Shown in pieces: positions 8,850-19,525 of a DNA stretch of 64,000 bases. The notes under the pieces were generated by a model, which saw only the letters and a program-made list of their open reading frames with translations, did not search any database and had not been told where the DNA came from. The DNA comes from Priestia taiwanensis (lineage in GTDB: Bacteria; Bacillota; Bacilli; Bacillales; Bacillaceae_G). The stretch covers positions 1-64,000 of the forward strand of contig NZ_BMFK01000002.1 of assembly GCF_014638355.1 (NCBI RefSeq), in the 5' to 3' direction. The translations under genes were made by a program, and so were the position numbers. Numbering within the stretch: the first letter of the stretch is position 1; every line of letters begins with the position of its first letter.

Positions 8850-9359
8850 TCACGACTTGTTTGAATAGTTCGACTCATTCCGTTTTCGCTCCATCGCTTC
8901 AAATGAAACAGAATATGCAATAAAGACGCCGTATAAAATAAAAATACAGACACTTGTTGTAATTGTTGCTATTTGTAACTCCTTCACTGGTCGAATAACT
9001 GACATGAATAACGGACTCAAGAGAAATAGAATCGCCCACATTGCAAGTCCGTAGATGATACCAGGCAGCACTCCTTGAAATTGCTTAAAGAATGCTTGGT
9101 ACAAAAAGGCCACAGCAATAGATACAACCGACAACACAAAAATACTAACAAGTTGACCGGTAACAGCATTCGCCCATCCACCTACTTGAAAGGATGTTAA
9201 GAAGAAATTTGGACCAACCTCTGTAAAATGAAAAATAAACGAAATATACGCAATAACACTCCAGATTAAACCACCCACAAATCCAATAATAGTAACTTTG
9301 GAAAAGGAAGACTGTGGTTTTTCTTTCTTATTTTGATCTAATTGTTTACTGTTTTCCAT
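8850..9359 (-). CDS. yqhR: YqhR-family membrane protein (FigP-like)
   Basis: 169 residues with a charged, Lys-rich N-terminus and four hydrophobic segments (about 25-47, 70-92, 100-118, 130-150), so an integral membrane protein. Its place beside aroQ and divergent from yqhQ matches B. subtilis yqhR. From memory, B. subtilis YqhR was renamed FigP and partners SpoVAF in a spore germination ion channel; a SpoVAF-like gene is present at 31589-33052 in this window. Identification rests on synteny and topology more than on motifs. Confidence 0.75.
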   Translation of the reverse strand: MENSKQLDQNKKEKPQSSFSKVTIIGFVGGLIWSVIAYISFIFHFTEVGPNFFLTSFQVGGWANAVTGQLVSIFVLSVVSIAVAFLYQAFFKQFQGVLPGIIYGLAMWAILFLLSPLFMSVIRPVKELQIATITTSVCIFILYGVFIAYSVSFEAMERKRNESNYSNKS

Positions 9360-9534
9360 TGGTTATTACACCTCCTTCCACTAGTATGTTCAAAAAAATC
9401 ACTCTTATCAGCAGAATATAGTTTAGAAACAAAAAAGGTTGGCAATAAAGAAAATAGACAAACGTGTAATTGTTACTTGCAAGAAGCTACTCTTCCTAGA
9501 TACAATAAAAGTAAAACAACAGGTTGGTGTATGT

Positions 9535-10458
9535 ATGCAAGAGAGGAAAAAAGTATACGGCGGTCAAGCTGTAGTAGAAGGAGTTATGTTTGGTGGAAGA
9601 GAATATACTGTTACAGCAATCCGAAGAACAGATAACTCAATTGAATACTACCGTTTACCACAGCAAGAAAGCAAGACAGTACGCACGTTAAAGAAGATAC
9701 CATTCATTCGAGGTATTGTTGCGATAATGACAGCTAGTATTACTGGCTCAAAACATTTAAACTTTGCAACGGAACGCTACGAACAAGATCCAAGTGAAGA
9801 CGAAAAGCTTGAAGAAAATAAGCAGAAAGAATCGAAACTTGTAACCTATCTTGGTCTATCCGTAGTAGCAATCCTATCATTCCTATTTGGAAAAGTTATT
9901 TTCACGTTAACACCTGCGATTGCTGCAGATTTCTTACGCCCGATTTTCCCATCGGATTTTGGTCAAATCGTTGCAGAAAGTATCCTAAAGGTTATTCTCT
10001 TACTATCGTATCTTTATTTCATCTCCCTCACTCCGCTTATTAAGCGAGTGTTCCAATACCATGGTGCCGAGCATAAAGTAATTAACGCATATGAAAACAA
10101 TATGCCGTTAACTATCGAACATGTTCAAGCACAAACGAGATTGCATTATCGATGTGGTAGTAGTTTTATTATGTTCACTGTTGTCATTGGAATGTTCTTA
10201 TACGCATTCTTCCCAACGGATCCATTATGGTTCCGTATCGTCAATCGTCTCCTATTAATTCCGGTTGTATTAGGTCTTTCATTCGAATTCTTACAACTTA
10301 CGAATAAATTACGAGACGTTCCTGTATTACGTTACTTAGGATTACCAGGACTATGGCTACAACTACTCACAACAAAAGAACCGACAGACGATCAAGTAGA
10401 AGTAGCAATCTATTCATTCAAAGAACTATTACGCTTAGAAAATGAAAAAGCAAGTTGA
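9535..10458 (+). CDS. yqhQ: DUF1385 membrane protein YqhQ
   Basis: Conserved Bacillota membrane protein of unknown function. The N-terminus KVYGGQAVVEGVMFGG is the DUF1385 hallmark; later motifs include YHGAEHKVINAYE with a conserved His-Glu-His and LHYRCGSSF. Several hydrophobic segments lie between residues 100 and 260. The frame is open upstream to 9439, but GGTTGGTG lies five bases before ATG 9535 and that start aligns with the family, giving 307 residues. Divergent from yqhR and followed by yqhP. Confidence 0.9.
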   Translation: MQERKKVYGGQAVVEGVMFGGREYTVTAIRRTDNSIEYYRLPQQESKTVRTLKKIPFIRGIVAIMTASITGSKHLNFATERYEQDPSEDEKLEENKQKESKLVTYLGLSVVAILSFLFGKVIFTLTPAIAADFLRPIFPSDFGQIVAESILKVILLLSYLYFISLTPLIKRVFQYHGAEHKVINAYENNMPLTIEHVQAQTRLHYRCGSSFIMFTVVIGMFLYAFFPTDPLWFRIVNRLLLIPVVLGLSFEFLQLTNKLRDVPVLRYLGLPGLWLQLLTTKEPTDDQVEVAIYSFKELLRLENEKAS

Positions 10459-10563
10459 TTGTTCCTAAATACTTATTTAGAAACGTCTAATTGATGTATC
10501 TACGTAGGATGGTCCAAACTATCCTACGTACCATTTTAATGATTTCATGAGGAGGGGTTCACA

Positions 10564-10941
10564 ATGAGCAATCGATTATTTACTCCTATCGTGCTTACCA
10601 TCATTGGATTAGCTATTTTAGGAATTGCCTCTAATCCAACTGGATTGTTGAAACAAGTAGCTACAATTGCAATTATTGTATTAGTATTCTATTTACTGTA
10701 CAAAATGTTTACTCAGTCCTCAAGCAGAGGAAATAATGGGAAGTCAGGTTATAATCGTGCGGCACGAAAGTCAGCAAAAAAATATGCTTCATCCACGAAG
10801 CAAGAGGGCAACGCTTCAAAAAAAGTCGCTCCAATTCAATTATTAAATCCGAAAGCAAGTACAATTAAGAAGCGAAAACAAACGCACTTAACTGTAATAG
10901 AAGGAAAAAAAGGCAAGAAAAAAGACCGAGCGTCGTTCTAA
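10564..10941 (+). CDS. yqhP: SA1362/YqhP-family small membrane protein
   Basis: 125 residues: two hydrophobic segments (about 7-24 and 33-47) followed by a strongly basic Lys/Arg tail rich in KK and KR pairs. Function unknown. AGGAGGGG precedes ATG 10564. It follows yqhQ and faces mntR across a shared terminator, as in B. subtilis. Confidence 0.85.
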   Translation: MSNRLFTPIVLTIIGLAILGIASNPTGLLKQVATIAIIVLVFYLLYKMFTQSSSRGNNGKSGYNRAARKSAKKYASSTKQEGNASKKVAPIQLLNPKASTIKKRKQTHLTVIEGKKGKKKDRASF

Positions 10942-10943
10942 AG

Positions 10944-11418
<475 letters not shown>

Positions 11419-11452
11419 TTATCTTTCACTTTTCTTTCGCATTAACACGGAA

Positions 11453-11617
11453 CTACAATATGCTCATACCACTTTCAATTGGCATAGCATCCTTATACTT
11501 ATGCCTTTGTAAATACTCCGTAAAAATGAAACCAATAAAAGCATACAATAGAAACATCCCAATGACAAGGAAGAATACATTCTTCTTTTCAAATACCTTC
11601 TTTTTACTTATGTACAT
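11453..11617 (-). CDS. Uncharacterised 54-residue single-pass membrane protein
   Basis: ATG 11617 opens 54 codons: basic start (YISKKKVFEKK), one clear transmembrane helix (VFFLVIGMFLLYAFIGFIF) and a short charged tail ending MPIESGMSIL. Residue composition is that of a real small membrane protein, while the rightward frame across the same bases is not. It sits between lipM and mntR, same strand, 46 bases ahead of mntR. The ribosome site is weak, and a TATAAT lies only about 11 bases before the ATG. No family recognised. Confidence 0.55.
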   Translation of the reverse strand: MYISKKKVFEKKNVFFLVIGMFLLYAFIGFIFTEYLQRHKYKDAMPIESGMSIL

Positions 11618-11661
11618 AGCAGCATGTAGATTATACCAGGATACTACTTCCTAGACAGTGA

Positions 11662-11690
11662 AAAAACAGGAAGAATTTCTTCCTGTTTTT
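11662..11690 (-). terminator. lipM terminator
   Basis: AAAAACAGGAAGA / TCTTCCTGTTTTT hairpin with a 3-base loop, overlapping the last bases of lipM and ending in a T-run in both directions. Confidence 0.85.
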
Positions 11691-12525
11691 ATCTACGATG
11701 ATTCCATTCATCTGATTCATATTTTTCTTTCGCAAGAGCTAATACGGCTTGCTCTTCCTCTTCTGACAATGTGTATAGTTCTAACTCAATGTTCAGACCT
11801 CGCTCAAAGCCAACTTCAAATGCACGAAGTAAGTCATCCATTGTGAATACTTTATCTGTTAGCTCACTCATTGCAACTGCTTTTGTTTTGAACATGCTTT
11901 TCATACGTTCTTTTACTTTCTCATTCGAGAACAAGAATAGATCATACAATTCATCTACATCGATTGTTAACGGAATAGAGCCGTGTTGCAAAATAACACC
12001 TTTTTGTCTTGTTTGTGCACTTCCGGCAGTTTTACGACCTTCTACAACAATTTCATACCATGATGGAGCATCGAAGCACACTGCTGAACGTGGATTCTTT
12101 AACGCTGCACGCTCTACTTCTGATTCAGGAATAGAGAAGTACGCATCTAACCCTAATTCTTTAAATCCTTCTAAAATCCCACGTGAAATGACACGATATG
12201 CTTCTGTTACTGTTTTTGGCATTTCAGGATGGTCTTCTGGCACAATTACGCTATACGTTAACTCATTATCATGAAGAACCCCGCGTCCGCCCGTCTGACG
12301 TCGTACGAAGCCGAATTCACGCTTCTTTACTTCCTCCATGTCAATCTCTTTCTCTGCCTTTTGGAAGTATCCTACTGATAACGTCGGAACTGCCCATTGA
12401 TAGAAACGAACCGTTGGAGGGAACTTCTTTTCACTTTGCCAATTTAAAATCATTTCATCTAATGCCATATTGTAAGACGGCGAACAACTACCCGATTGGA
12501 TAAAGCGCCATGTTTCTTTTTGCAT
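11689..12525 (-). CDS. lipM: Octanoyl-[GcvH]:protein transferase LipM
   Basis: Moves an octanoyl group from acyl carrier protein to the glycine cleavage protein GcvH, the first step of lipoate synthesis in Bacillus. The 278-residue protein matches LipM through most of its length: [11 protein letters not shown] start, [12 protein letters not shown], the catalytic Cys in [12 protein letters not shown], and [17 protein letters not shown]. The frame opens at 12570, but GTTGGTG seven bases before ATG 12525 and family alignment favour the shorter start. The gene lies near the gcv operon whose product depends on lipoyl groups. Confidence 0.93.
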   Translation of the reverse strand: MQKETWRFIQSGSCSPSYNMALDEMILNWQSEKKFPPTVRFYQWAVPTLSVGYFQKAEKEIDMEEVKKREFGFVRRQTGGRGVLHDNELTYSVIVPEDHPEMPKTVTEAYRVISRGILEGFKELGLDAYFSIPESEVERAALKNPRSAVCFDAPSWYEIVVEGRKTAGSAQTRQKGVILQHGSIPLTIDVDELYDLFLFSNEKVKERMKSMFKTKAVAMSELTDKVFTMDDLLRAFEVGFERGLNIELELYTLSEEEEQAVLALAKEKYESDEWNHRR

Positions 12526-12637
12526 ATGTAAACACCAACTTTTTATTGTTATTTTCCTATAGTGTAACAAATCACGTACAAAACGTAAAAATTTTTCGTA
12601 TAAAACGACAAATTACCTAACCAAAAAGATGAATCTA

Positions 12638-12666
12638 TTGCAAAACATACCCTCTCATTATAATAT
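12638..12666 (+). promoter_or_regulatory. Putative sigma-A promoter of yqhL
   Basis: TTGCAA (12638-12643), 17-base spacer, TAATAT (12661-12666), about 38 bases ahead of the yqhL start. Confidence 0.5.
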
Positions 12667-12704
12667 TAAAGATAGAAACTAGATAAAAAGGAGTCGATCA
12701 AACC

Positions 12705-13085
12705 ATGACTTCATGGATGATACTTATAATAGTAGTTGTAGCAATTATCGCATATTCAGCTATTATGTATTTCTACCAACGCAAACTTGTGAAGCCTATG
12801 TCACAAGAAGAGTTTATTAATGGCTATCGTAAAGCACAGTTAATCGATTTAAGAGAATCTGAAGAATACAAAGCTGGTCATATTCTAGGCGCTCGTAACA
12901 TCCCAATGTCACAGCTTAAAATGCGTATAACAGAGATCCGTGCTGACCAACCAGTATACTTATACTGTCACCAAGGCGCTCGTTGCGGACGTGCTGGACA
13001 ATTATTAAAGAAAAAAGGCATCACTAATTTATACCAACTACAAGGCGGATTTAAGCAGTGGACTGGTAAAATCAAAAAGAAATAA
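12705..13085 (+). CDS. yqhL: Membrane-anchored rhodanese-like protein YqhL
   Basis: One N-terminal transmembrane helix (about 4-24) holds a single rhodanese domain at the membrane, probably on the cytoplasmic face. Domain features: LIDLRESEEYKAGHI, ARNIPMSQL and the active loop YCHQGARCGRAG, whose first Cys is the expected persulfide carrier. 126 residues. AAGGAG precedes ATG 12705. Sulfur donor or acceptor is unknown. Next to lipM as in B. subtilis. Confidence 0.9.
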   Translation: MTSWMILIIVVVAIIAYSAIMYFYQRKLVKPMSQEEFINGYRKAQLIDLRESEEYKAGHILGARNIPMSQLKMRITEIRADQPVYLYCHQGARCGRAGQLLKKKGITNLYQLQGGFKQWTGKIKKK

Positions 13086-13091
13086 CGCACA

Positions 13092-13145
13092 AACACTCTA
13101 CTTAGTTACTTCTCCCAAAGAAGTGGACAAGTAGGGTGTTTTTTC
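13092..13145 (+). terminator. yqhL terminator
   Basis: AACACTCTACTT / AAGTAGGGTGTT stem with an inner ACTTC/GAAGT hairpin, then a T-run. Confidence 0.75.
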
Positions 13146-13639
13146 TATTCTCCTACCTCTAAAGCAGCACAAAGAATTCCTTCATACAAGTCATTCCACT
13201 TATGATAGTATACCGACACCTCATCTGGATGAATGAACACCCTGTCCTTCGACTCAAACTGACCATCAAAAGAATGAATGGTATCAATATCCATCCGGTA
13301 AAATACTTGATACCCTACTTTTGGATACGGACTATTTTCATTCCATACCGTATTCTCACTATGATCAACAATGATATGTCCTAATAATTCACAAACACCT
13401 TCTACATACCCCTCTTCCAACGCTTCACGCTTGAAACACGCTTCTGCGCTCTCTTCTTCAATATGTCCACCTGGAAAATCCCAGCCTCGTTCATGTAAAT
13501 TCACTAACATGATTTTATCATCCTTAAAACAAAAGCCATGTACACTCGTAATTAACTGGCTTGGCGGAAGCTCTTGATGATGTATCCATGTTAACTTCAC
13601 GCTTGCCTCTCCCCAATGCACATACTTAGTAATCATCAT
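13145..13639 (-). CDS. NUDIX hydrolase
   Basis: 164 residues. The NUDIX box reads GGHIEEE...REALEEGYV, so the REUxEE metal-binding core is present but the usual Gly after it is Tyr; catalytic activity is still likely. Substrate unknown. The frame opens at 13675 through the gcvPB terminator, but GGGGAGG just before the paired ATG at 13639 sets the start. It follows gcvPB and may be reached by readthrough only, since that terminator separates them. Confidence 0.85.
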   Translation of the reverse strand: MMITKYVHWGEASVKLTWIHHQELPPSQLITSVHGFCFKDDKIMLVNLHERGWDFPGGHIEEESAEACFKREALEEGYVEGVCELLGHIIVDHSENTVWNENSPYPKVGYQVFYRMDIDTIHSFDGQFESKDRVFIHPDEVSVYYHKWNDLYEGILCAALEVGE

Positions 13640-13660
13640 CTCTCTCCTCCCCATAAAAAA

Positions 13661-13692
13661 CGGGTATAAAACCAAGGATGATTTTATACCCG
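13661..13692 (-). terminator. gcvPB terminator
   Basis: Perfect 11-bp stem CGGGTATAAAA / TTTTATACCCG, then leftward T-run. Ends the glycine cleavage operon. Confidence 0.93.
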
Positions 13693-13702
13693 ATGTTGAT
13701 AC

Positions 13703-15160
13703 TTATTTTTGATAACGTAAGATCGGCTTACGTGCTGCTGCTGTTTCATCAAGACGATTAACAACTGTTGTATGTGGTGCTTCTTGAACGATTTCTGGAT
13801 TCTCTTCTGCTTCTTTAGCAATTTGAATCATAACATCAATGAATCCATCTAACGTTTCTTTGCTTTCTGTTTCCGTTGGCTCGATCATCATGCATTCCTC
13901 TACATTCAATGGGAAGTAGATTGTTGGTGGATGGTAACCAAAATCTAATAAGCGTTTTGCAATGTCTAATGCACGAACACCTAATTTCTTCTGGCGTCTT
14001 CCTGATAATACAAACTCATGCTTACAATGACGGTTGTACGGTAGATCAAAATGCGGCTCTAAACGACGCATCATATAATTCGCATTTAATACCGCATCTT
14101 CCGTTACTTGCTTCAATCCATCTGGTCCCATTGAACGAATGTACGTGTACGCACGAACGTTAATGCCGAAGTTTCCGTAATAAGGTTTCACACGTCCAAT
14201 TGCTTGTGGGCGGTCATAATTGAAACGGTATCCTTCTGACGTCTTTTCTAATATTGGCTTCGGTAAGAATGGGATTAAATCTGCTTTTACTCCTACTGGA
14301 CCAGAACCAGGACCGCCACCACCGTGAGGACCTGTAAATGTTTTGTGTAAGTTCAAGTGAACAACATCAAAGCCCATGTCACCTGGACGCGCTTTATTTA
14401 ATACCGCGTTCAAGTTCGCTCCGTCATAGTATAATTTACCACCAGCGTCATGGATGATTGCTGCCATTTCTAAAATGTTCTCTTCAAATAATCCAAGTGT
14501 ATTTGGATTTGTTAACATTAAGGCTGCTGTATCACTACCAACAACTCGCTTTAAATCTTCTAAATCTACTAAACCATTCTCATCTGATTTAACTGTAATT
14601 GTCTCAAATCCAGCTACTGTTGCAGATGCAGGATTCGTTCCATGTGCAGAGTCTGGAACGATTACTTTCGTACGACCTGTATCACCATTCGCTTCATGAT
14701 ATGCACGAATCAACATTAAGCCTGTCCACTCACCGTGTGCACCAGCAGCAGGTTGTAGTGTTACTTCATCCATTCCTGTAATCTCAATTAAATGTTGCTG
14801 TAAATCATACATTAACTCCATTGCACCTTGAACTGTCTTCTCATCTTGAAGTGGATGAACACTTGAGAACCCTTTTAATCTCGCTACGTATTCATTTACT
14901 TTCGGATTGTACTTCATCGTACATGATCCAAGTGGGTAGAAACCTGAATCCACACCGTGGTTACGTCTTGATAACGCTGTATAGTGGCGCATAATATCTA
15001 ACTCAGACACTTCGGGTAATGCTGGTTCCACTTCGCGAATGAATCCTTGTGGTAACACATCCTCAATCTTCACTTCTTCCACATCTAGTGTTGGTAAGCA
15101 ATAACCTACGCGACCTTCTTTGCTAATTTCAAAAATGAGTGATTGATCTTTCGTTATCAT
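13703..15160 (-). CDS. gcvPB: Glycine dehydrogenase (decarboxylating) subunit 2
   Basis: PLP-binding half of the split P-protein, which decarboxylates glycine and passes the aminomethyl group to lipoyl-GcvH. 485 residues. The PLP Lys is in [29 protein letters not shown] and the [13 protein letters not shown] segment are family marks. The frame extends to 15238 but ATG 15160 overlaps the gcvPA stop as ATGA, showing translational coupling. Third gene of gcvT-gcvPA-gcvPB. Confidence 0.97.
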   Translation of the reverse strand: MITKDQSLIFEISKEGRVGYCLPTLDVEEVKIEDVLPQGFIREVEPALPEVSELDIMRHYTALSRRNHGVDSGFYPLGSCTMKYNPKVNEYVARLKGFSSVHPLQDEKTVQGAMELMYDLQQHLIEITGMDEVTLQPAAGAHGEWTGLMLIRAYHEANGDTGRTKVIVPDSAHGTNPASATVAGFETITVKSDENGLVDLEDLKRVVGSDTAALMLTNPNTLGLFEENILEMAAIIHDAGGKLYYDGANLNAVLNKARPGDMGFDVVHLNLHKTFTGPHGGGGPGSGPVGVKADLIPFLPKPILEKTSEGYRFNYDRPQAIGRVKPYYGNFGINVRAYTYIRSMGPDGLKQVTEDAVLNANYMMRRLEPHFDLPYNRHCKHEFVLSGRRQKKLGVRALDIAKRLLDFGYHPPTIYFPLNVEECMMIEPTETESKETLDGFIDVMIQIAKEAEENPEIVQEAPHTTVVNRLDETAAARKPILRYQK

Positions 15161-16497
15161 TTGTGTTCCCCCATTTCTTTCACGAATGTGTCGATATCTT
15201 CTTTTGTTGTTAATTCTGTTACCGCAACTAACATGCAATTAGCAAGGTCGTCATCGTTCTTTCCAAGGTCGTATCCACCAATAATTCCTTTTGCGAAAAG
15301 AGCATCATTCACTTCTGTTACGCTCTTATTGCACTTCACAACGAACTCGTTAAATACTGGTCCTTCATGTACAATTGTAAATCCATTCTCTTTAAATGTA
15401 CGTAGTGCATATTGTGTCTTCTGAATGTTTTGTGTTGCAATTTCACGAATGCCTTTCTTTCCAAGCGCTGTCATCGCAACAGATGCTGCAAGTGCATTCA
15501 ATGCTTGGTTCGAACAAATATTAGACGTCGCTTTGTCACGGCGAATATGTTGCTCACGTGCTTGAAGCGTTAATACGAATCCACGTTTGCCATCTAAATC
15601 CGTTGTTTGTCCAACAAGACGTCCTGGAATTTTACGCATTAATTTTGTCGTTGTCGCAAAGTATCCACAGTGTGGTCCACCAAATTGTGTTGAAATACCA
15701 AATGGTTGTGCATCTCCAACAACAATATCTGCACCGAATGCGCCTGGTGGTGTTAAAATACCTAACGATAACGGATTGCTTGATACAACGAACATTGCTT
15801 TCTTGCTATGTACGATTTTCTCAATTTCTGCTAAGTTCTCCACTTGTCCAAAGAAGTTAGGATATTGTACAAGTACGCACGCAACATCATCTTCCATATG
15901 CGTTTGAAGTGCTTCTATATCTGTCACGCCATCTTTCGTATCAATTTCTACAACTTCTAAATGCTGTCCTAGTGCATATGTTTTTAGTACGTCACGTGAT
16001 TCAGGATGAACAGATTTCGATACAAGAATTTTCTTTCCTCTCGTATGTCCAGCAGATAGCATCGCCGCTTCTGCAAGCGCTGTTCCACCGTCATACATTG
16101 AAGAGTTCGCTACATCCATACCAGTTAATTCACAAATCATCGTTTGGAATTCAAAAATTGCTTGTAATTCTCCTTGTGAAATTTCTGGTTGGTAAGGCGT
16201 ATAAGCTGTGTAAAATTCAGAACGCGAAATAACATGATCCACAATAACAGGTACATAATGACGATACACGCCAGCACCTAAGAAGAATGGTACATCTTCC
16301 GTTGTTGTATTCTTGCTCGCTAATTCTGTTAACTCTTTAATTAAAGCAGGCTCTGATAAAGCCTTCTTAATATTTAGTTCCCCTTTAAAACGTACACTTT
16401 CTGGAATATCCTGAAATAATTCATCTACAGTTTCTACCCCAACTGTTTGTAACATTTCTTTGCGATCTTGCTCTGTCATTGGCAAATAACGATGCAT
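15157..16497 (-). CDS. gcvPA: Glycine dehydrogenase (decarboxylating) subunit 1
   Basis: Partner half of the split P-protein; 446 residues, usual length. Begins [15 protein letters not shown] and carries the fold-type I aminotransferase segments [26 protein letters not shown] and [14 protein letters not shown]. It lacks the PLP lysine, which is in subunit 2. Lies 17 bases behind gcvT and overlaps gcvPB by four bases. Confidence 0.97.
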   Translation of the reverse strand: MHRYLPMTEQDRKEMLQTVGVETVDELFQDIPESVRFKGELNIKKALSEPALIKELTELASKNTTTEDVPFFLGAGVYRHYVPVIVDHVISRSEFYTAYTPYQPEISQGELQAIFEFQTMICELTGMDVANSSMYDGGTALAEAAMLSAGHTRGKKILVSKSVHPESRDVLKTYALGQHLEVVEIDTKDGVTDIEALQTHMEDDVACVLVQYPNFFGQVENLAEIEKIVHSKKAMFVVSSNPLSLGILTPPGAFGADIVVGDAQPFGISTQFGGPHCGYFATTTKLMRKIPGRLVGQTTDLDGKRGFVLTLQAREQHIRRDKATSNICSNQALNALAASVAMTALGKKGIREIATQNIQKTQYALRTFKENGFTIVHEGPVFNEFVVKCNKSVTEVNDALFAKGIIGGYDLGKNDDDLANCMLVAVTELTTKEDIDTFVKEMGEHK

Positions 16498-16514
16498 ATT
16501 CCTTTTCCCCCTTT

Positions 16515-17615
16515 TTACTTCGGACGCTTATAAAATGGTTTTTCTACTACTACAGCTTTCGCCTTTTTATTACGAATAAGAACGTCTACTTCTGTCCCAA
16601 GTGCTACATGTGCTACATCGATAAGAACTAGTCCGATGTTACGCTTCGTCGTTGGAATTTGTGTACCTGTTGTCACTTCTCCAACTTTCATCTCGCCAAT
16701 TACTACATCGTAACCATGACGTGGGATTCCGCGTTCCTGCATTTCAATTGCGACAAGTTTACGCGTTGCGCCTTCTTCTTTTTGCTTTTTTAACACTTCT
16801 TTTCCGAAGAAATCACATTCTTTGTTTGTCTTTACCGCAAATCCAATTCCAGCTTCAATTGGTGTAATATCCTTTGATAACTCTTGGCCATATAACGGTA
16901 ACGTCGATTCAAAGCGAAGTGTATCACGCGCACCTAGTCCACATGGTACTAAGCCTTTGTCTTTACCAGCTTCCAGAATAGTTGCCCATAAGAATGCAGC
17001 ATCTTTGCTGTCACAATAAATCTCGACACCATCTTCTCCTGTATAGCCCGTGCGAGATACTAATACTTGCTTACCTGCTACGTCAACACCGTCTTTAAAT
17101 TTGAAATATTTAATATCAATCAAATTTTCAGACGTCAATGTTTGCACGATTTCAAGCGCAAGTGGACCTTGTACCGCAAGTTGCGCAACATCATTTGATA
17201 TATTTGTAACATGCACATCACCTTCTACATGCGATGCTAACCATGCATAATCTTTTTCAATATTTGAAGCATTGACTACTAATAAATAATGATGGTCAGA
17301 TTTTTTGTAGATTAATAAATCATCAATAGTACCGCCACCCTCATAACACATTGCACTATATTGTGCCATACCATCGTGTAACAATGAAACATCGTTCGTC
17401 ATTATTTTTTGTAAGAATGTTAAACTATTTGCTCCCTTTACATCAATTTCACCCATATGAGAAACATCAAACAGACCAGCAGTTCCTCTTACTGCTTCAT
17501 GCTCTTCTTTAATACTTGAAAATTGAACAGGTAATTCCCAACCACCAAAGTCGATTGTCTTTGCACCTAATTTTTTGTACTCATCGAATAATGGTGTGCG
17601 CAATAAAGTAGTCAA
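16515..17615 (-). CDS. gcvT: Glycine cleavage T protein, aminomethyltransferase
   Basis: Transfers the methylene group from aminomethyl-lipoyl-GcvH to tetrahydrofolate, releasing ammonia. 366 residues with [37 protein letters not shown] and [12 protein letters not shown], all T-protein signatures. No ATG fits: AAAGGGGGAG lies six bases before TTG 17615, which begins at the family's normal N-terminus, so a TTG start is chosen over the upstream ATG 17645. First gene of the operon; the leader has a long hairpin but no recognisable glycine riboswitch. Confidence 0.96.
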   Translation of the reverse strand: MTTLLRTPLFDEYKKLGAKTIDFGGWELPVQFSSIKEEHEAVRGTAGLFDVSHMGEIDVKGANSLTFLQKIMTNDVSLLHDGMAQYSAMCYEGGGTIDDLLIYKKSDHHYLLVVNASNIEKDYAWLASHVEGDVHVTNISNDVAQLAVQGPLALEIVQTLTSENLIDIKYFKFKDGVDVAGKQVLVSRTGYTGEDGVEIYCDSKDAAFLWATILEAGKDKGLVPCGLGARDTLRFESTLPLYGQELSKDITPIEAGIGFAVKTNKECDFFGKEVLKKQKEEGATRKLVAIEMQERGIPRHGYDVVIGEMKVGEVTTGTQIPTTKRNIGLVLIDVAHVALGTEVDVLIRNKKAKAVVVEKPFYKRPK

Positions 17616-17644
17616 TCTATACTCCCCCTTTATATATCTGTACA

Positions 17645-17701
17645 TATAAGAGATTACATGTAATGTCTTTTCCTATCAAGAATTTTCTATCATCTCTTAT
17701 A
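17645..17701 (-). promoter_or_regulatory. Leader hairpin upstream of gcvT
   Basis: Exact 10-bp arms TATAAGAGAT (17645-17654) and ATCTCTTATA (17692-17701) enclose 37 bases that include the palindrome TTACATGTAA. It lies about 30 bases ahead of the gcvT TTG start. No T-run follows, so it is not a simple terminator. Role unknown. Confidence 0.45.
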
Positions 17702-17851
17702 CATATATTTTCCAACAAATTGGATACACTAACAGGCAACGATACGATAGTTGCTGTCACGTTCCATTACTATTCTATCCTAACATTAATTTATGACTTT
17801 ATCCAATGATAGCAACTTGGCAAAACACGAAAGAAAGGTAGGTGTTATGTC

Positions 17852-19525
17852 GTGAACGTTCACATTTCATTCGACCGCTCATGGCACGAGAATTTCTTAA
17901 AACGAGTAGAAGATGATAGCCCTTGGGCACATTGGGACTTATTCCAATTAGCCTATGAAACCGAAAATCAGCTTGCAGTACCTACATTCGAAGGACTACT
18001 AGCGCCTACACACTTATCAGATTTAACACCGCTTCCTCATCAGTTAGAAGTCGCGACGACTGTTATCGAAAAAATGAACGGAAAAGCGATTTTGGCAGAT
18101 GAAGTAGGTCTTGGCAAAACAATTGAAGCTGGGCTTATCTTAAAAGAATATATGATTCGGAAACTCGTGAAAAAAGTATTAATACTCGTTCCTGCCTCTC
18201 TCGTCTCACAATGGGCATACGAACTAAATAAAAAGTTTTATATTCCTGCTGTTCCTCACAAGAAGGGATACGTATGGGAAGAATGCGATGTTGTTGTATC
18301 CTCTATCGATACAGCGAAGCGGAATCCACACCGTGACATCATTTTAAATATTAACTATGACTTAATTATCATTGATGAAGCTCATAAATTAAAAAACAAT
18401 AAGACACGAAACTATGAATTCGTTCAGCTACTAAAGAAGAAATTTTGCCTACTCTTAACTGCCACACCAATTCAAAACAGGGTAGAAGAAATTTTCAACT
18501 TAGTATCGCTTCTAAAACCTGGACATCTTGGCAATCAATCGAACTTTGAAGAATACTACAGAGCGAAGAAGCGCTCTGTCCAGAATGAAGATCATTTGAA
18601 AGAATTAATTAATAAAGTCATGGTACGAAATCGTCGTGGCGATACAGGTATTGATTGGCCAAAACGACACGTCCATACCGTTTTAGTAGAATTTAACGAG
18701 GAAGAACGACAGCTCTATCAATTAATTGAACAATGGAAGAAGTCAAAAGGCCATACACTATCGTCTGCTTTCTCCTTCCTCACATTTCAACGAGAAGCAT
18801 GTAGTAGTCGAGAAGCCGTTTACTTTTCTATTAAAAAAATGCTTGAGAAGAACGAGGAAAATACAGATGCATTCATTCCGCGTATTATGGAAGCCATTAA
18901 CGTCATTCCACATAATACAAAAGCACAAAAGGTATTAGAGTTAATTAAAGAAATCGACGACAAAGTCATTATTTTCACAGAATATCGTGCAACACAAATG
19001 TTCCTACAATGGTTCTTGCAGCAACACGGCATTACATCTGTACCATTCCGTGGTGGCTTCAAACGCGGAAAGAAAGATTGGATGAAAGAACTATTCCAAC
19101 ACCGCGCACAAGTATTAATTGCAACGGAAGCTGGTGGTGAAGGGATTAACTTACAATTTTGTAGCCGGATGATTAACTACGATCTTCCATGGAATCCGAT
19201 GCGACTTGAACAACGGATTGGTCGTATTCATCGTCTCGGTCAGAAAGAGGATGTTCATATTTATAACTTAGCGACAAAGCATACAATCGAGGAATATATT
19301 TTGAAGCTGCTCTATGAGAAAATTCAATTATTCGAACGTGTCGTAGGAGAGCTTGACGATATTCTCACAAAAATTGATATGAAAAATATTGAAGATTATT
19401 TACATGACATTTTCCATCATTCCGCTAGCGAAAGAGAACTCAAAATCAAAATGGATAATTTAACTTCAATTATCGAACTAGCCGCAAAATCAGATGGAGA
19501 GGAAGAACACTATGCAACAACATGA
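17852..19525 (+). CDS. yqhH: SNF2-family DEAD/DEAH-box ATPase YqhH
   Basis: 557 residues with all Swi2/Snf2 ATPase motifs: Walker A in LADEVGLGKTIEAG (about 82-95), DEAH in IIIDEAHK, TATPIQN, and in the second RecA lobe ATEAGGEGINLQ and QRIGRIHRLGQ. Likely a DNA- or nucleoprotein-remodelling motor; its partner is not known. GTG 17852 is the only suitable start, eight bases after AAAGGTAGGTG. Divergent from gcvT and overlapping yqhG, as in B. subtilis. Confidence 0.92.
   Translation: MNVHISFDRSWHENFLKRVEDDSPWAHWDLFQLAYETENQLAVPTFEGLLAPTHLSDLTPLPHQLEVATTVIEKMNGKAILADEVGLGKTIEAGLILKEYMIRKLVKKVLILVPASLVSQWAYELNKKFYIPAVPHKKGYVWEECDVVVSSIDTAKRNPHRDIILNINYDLIIIDEAHKLKNNKTRNYEFVQLLKKKFCLLLTATPIQNRVEEIFNLVSLLKPGHLGNQSNFEEYYRAKKRSVQNEDHLKELINKVMVRNRRGDTGIDWPKRHVHTVLVEFNEEERQLYQLIEQWKKSKGHTLSSAFSFLTFQREACSSREAVYFSIKKMLEKNEENTDAFIPRIMEAINVIPHNTKAQKVLELIKEIDDKVIIFTEYRATQMFLQWFLQQHGITSVPFRGGFKRGKKDWMKELFQHRAQVLIATEAGGEGINLQFCSRMINYDLPWNPMRLEQRIGRIHRLGQKEDVHIYNLATKHTIEEYILKLLYEKIQLFERVVGELDDILTKIDMKNIEDYLHDIFHHSASERELKIKMDNLTSIIELAAKSDGEEEHYATT

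Noticed and set aside
11460..11654. Rightward 64-residue frame between mntR and lipM
   Set aside because: It is antisense to the better-supported 54-residue membrane protein and has no ribosome site.
13639..13675. Longer N-terminus of the NUDIX protein
   Set aside because: The extension is translated from the gcvPB terminator stem; a strong GGGGAGG site places the start at 13639.
17616..17851. Tandem glycine riboswitch upstream of gcvT
   Set aside because: Looked for the conserved GGAGAG-type purine core on the minus strand; not present, and the gap is too short for two aptamers with a platform.
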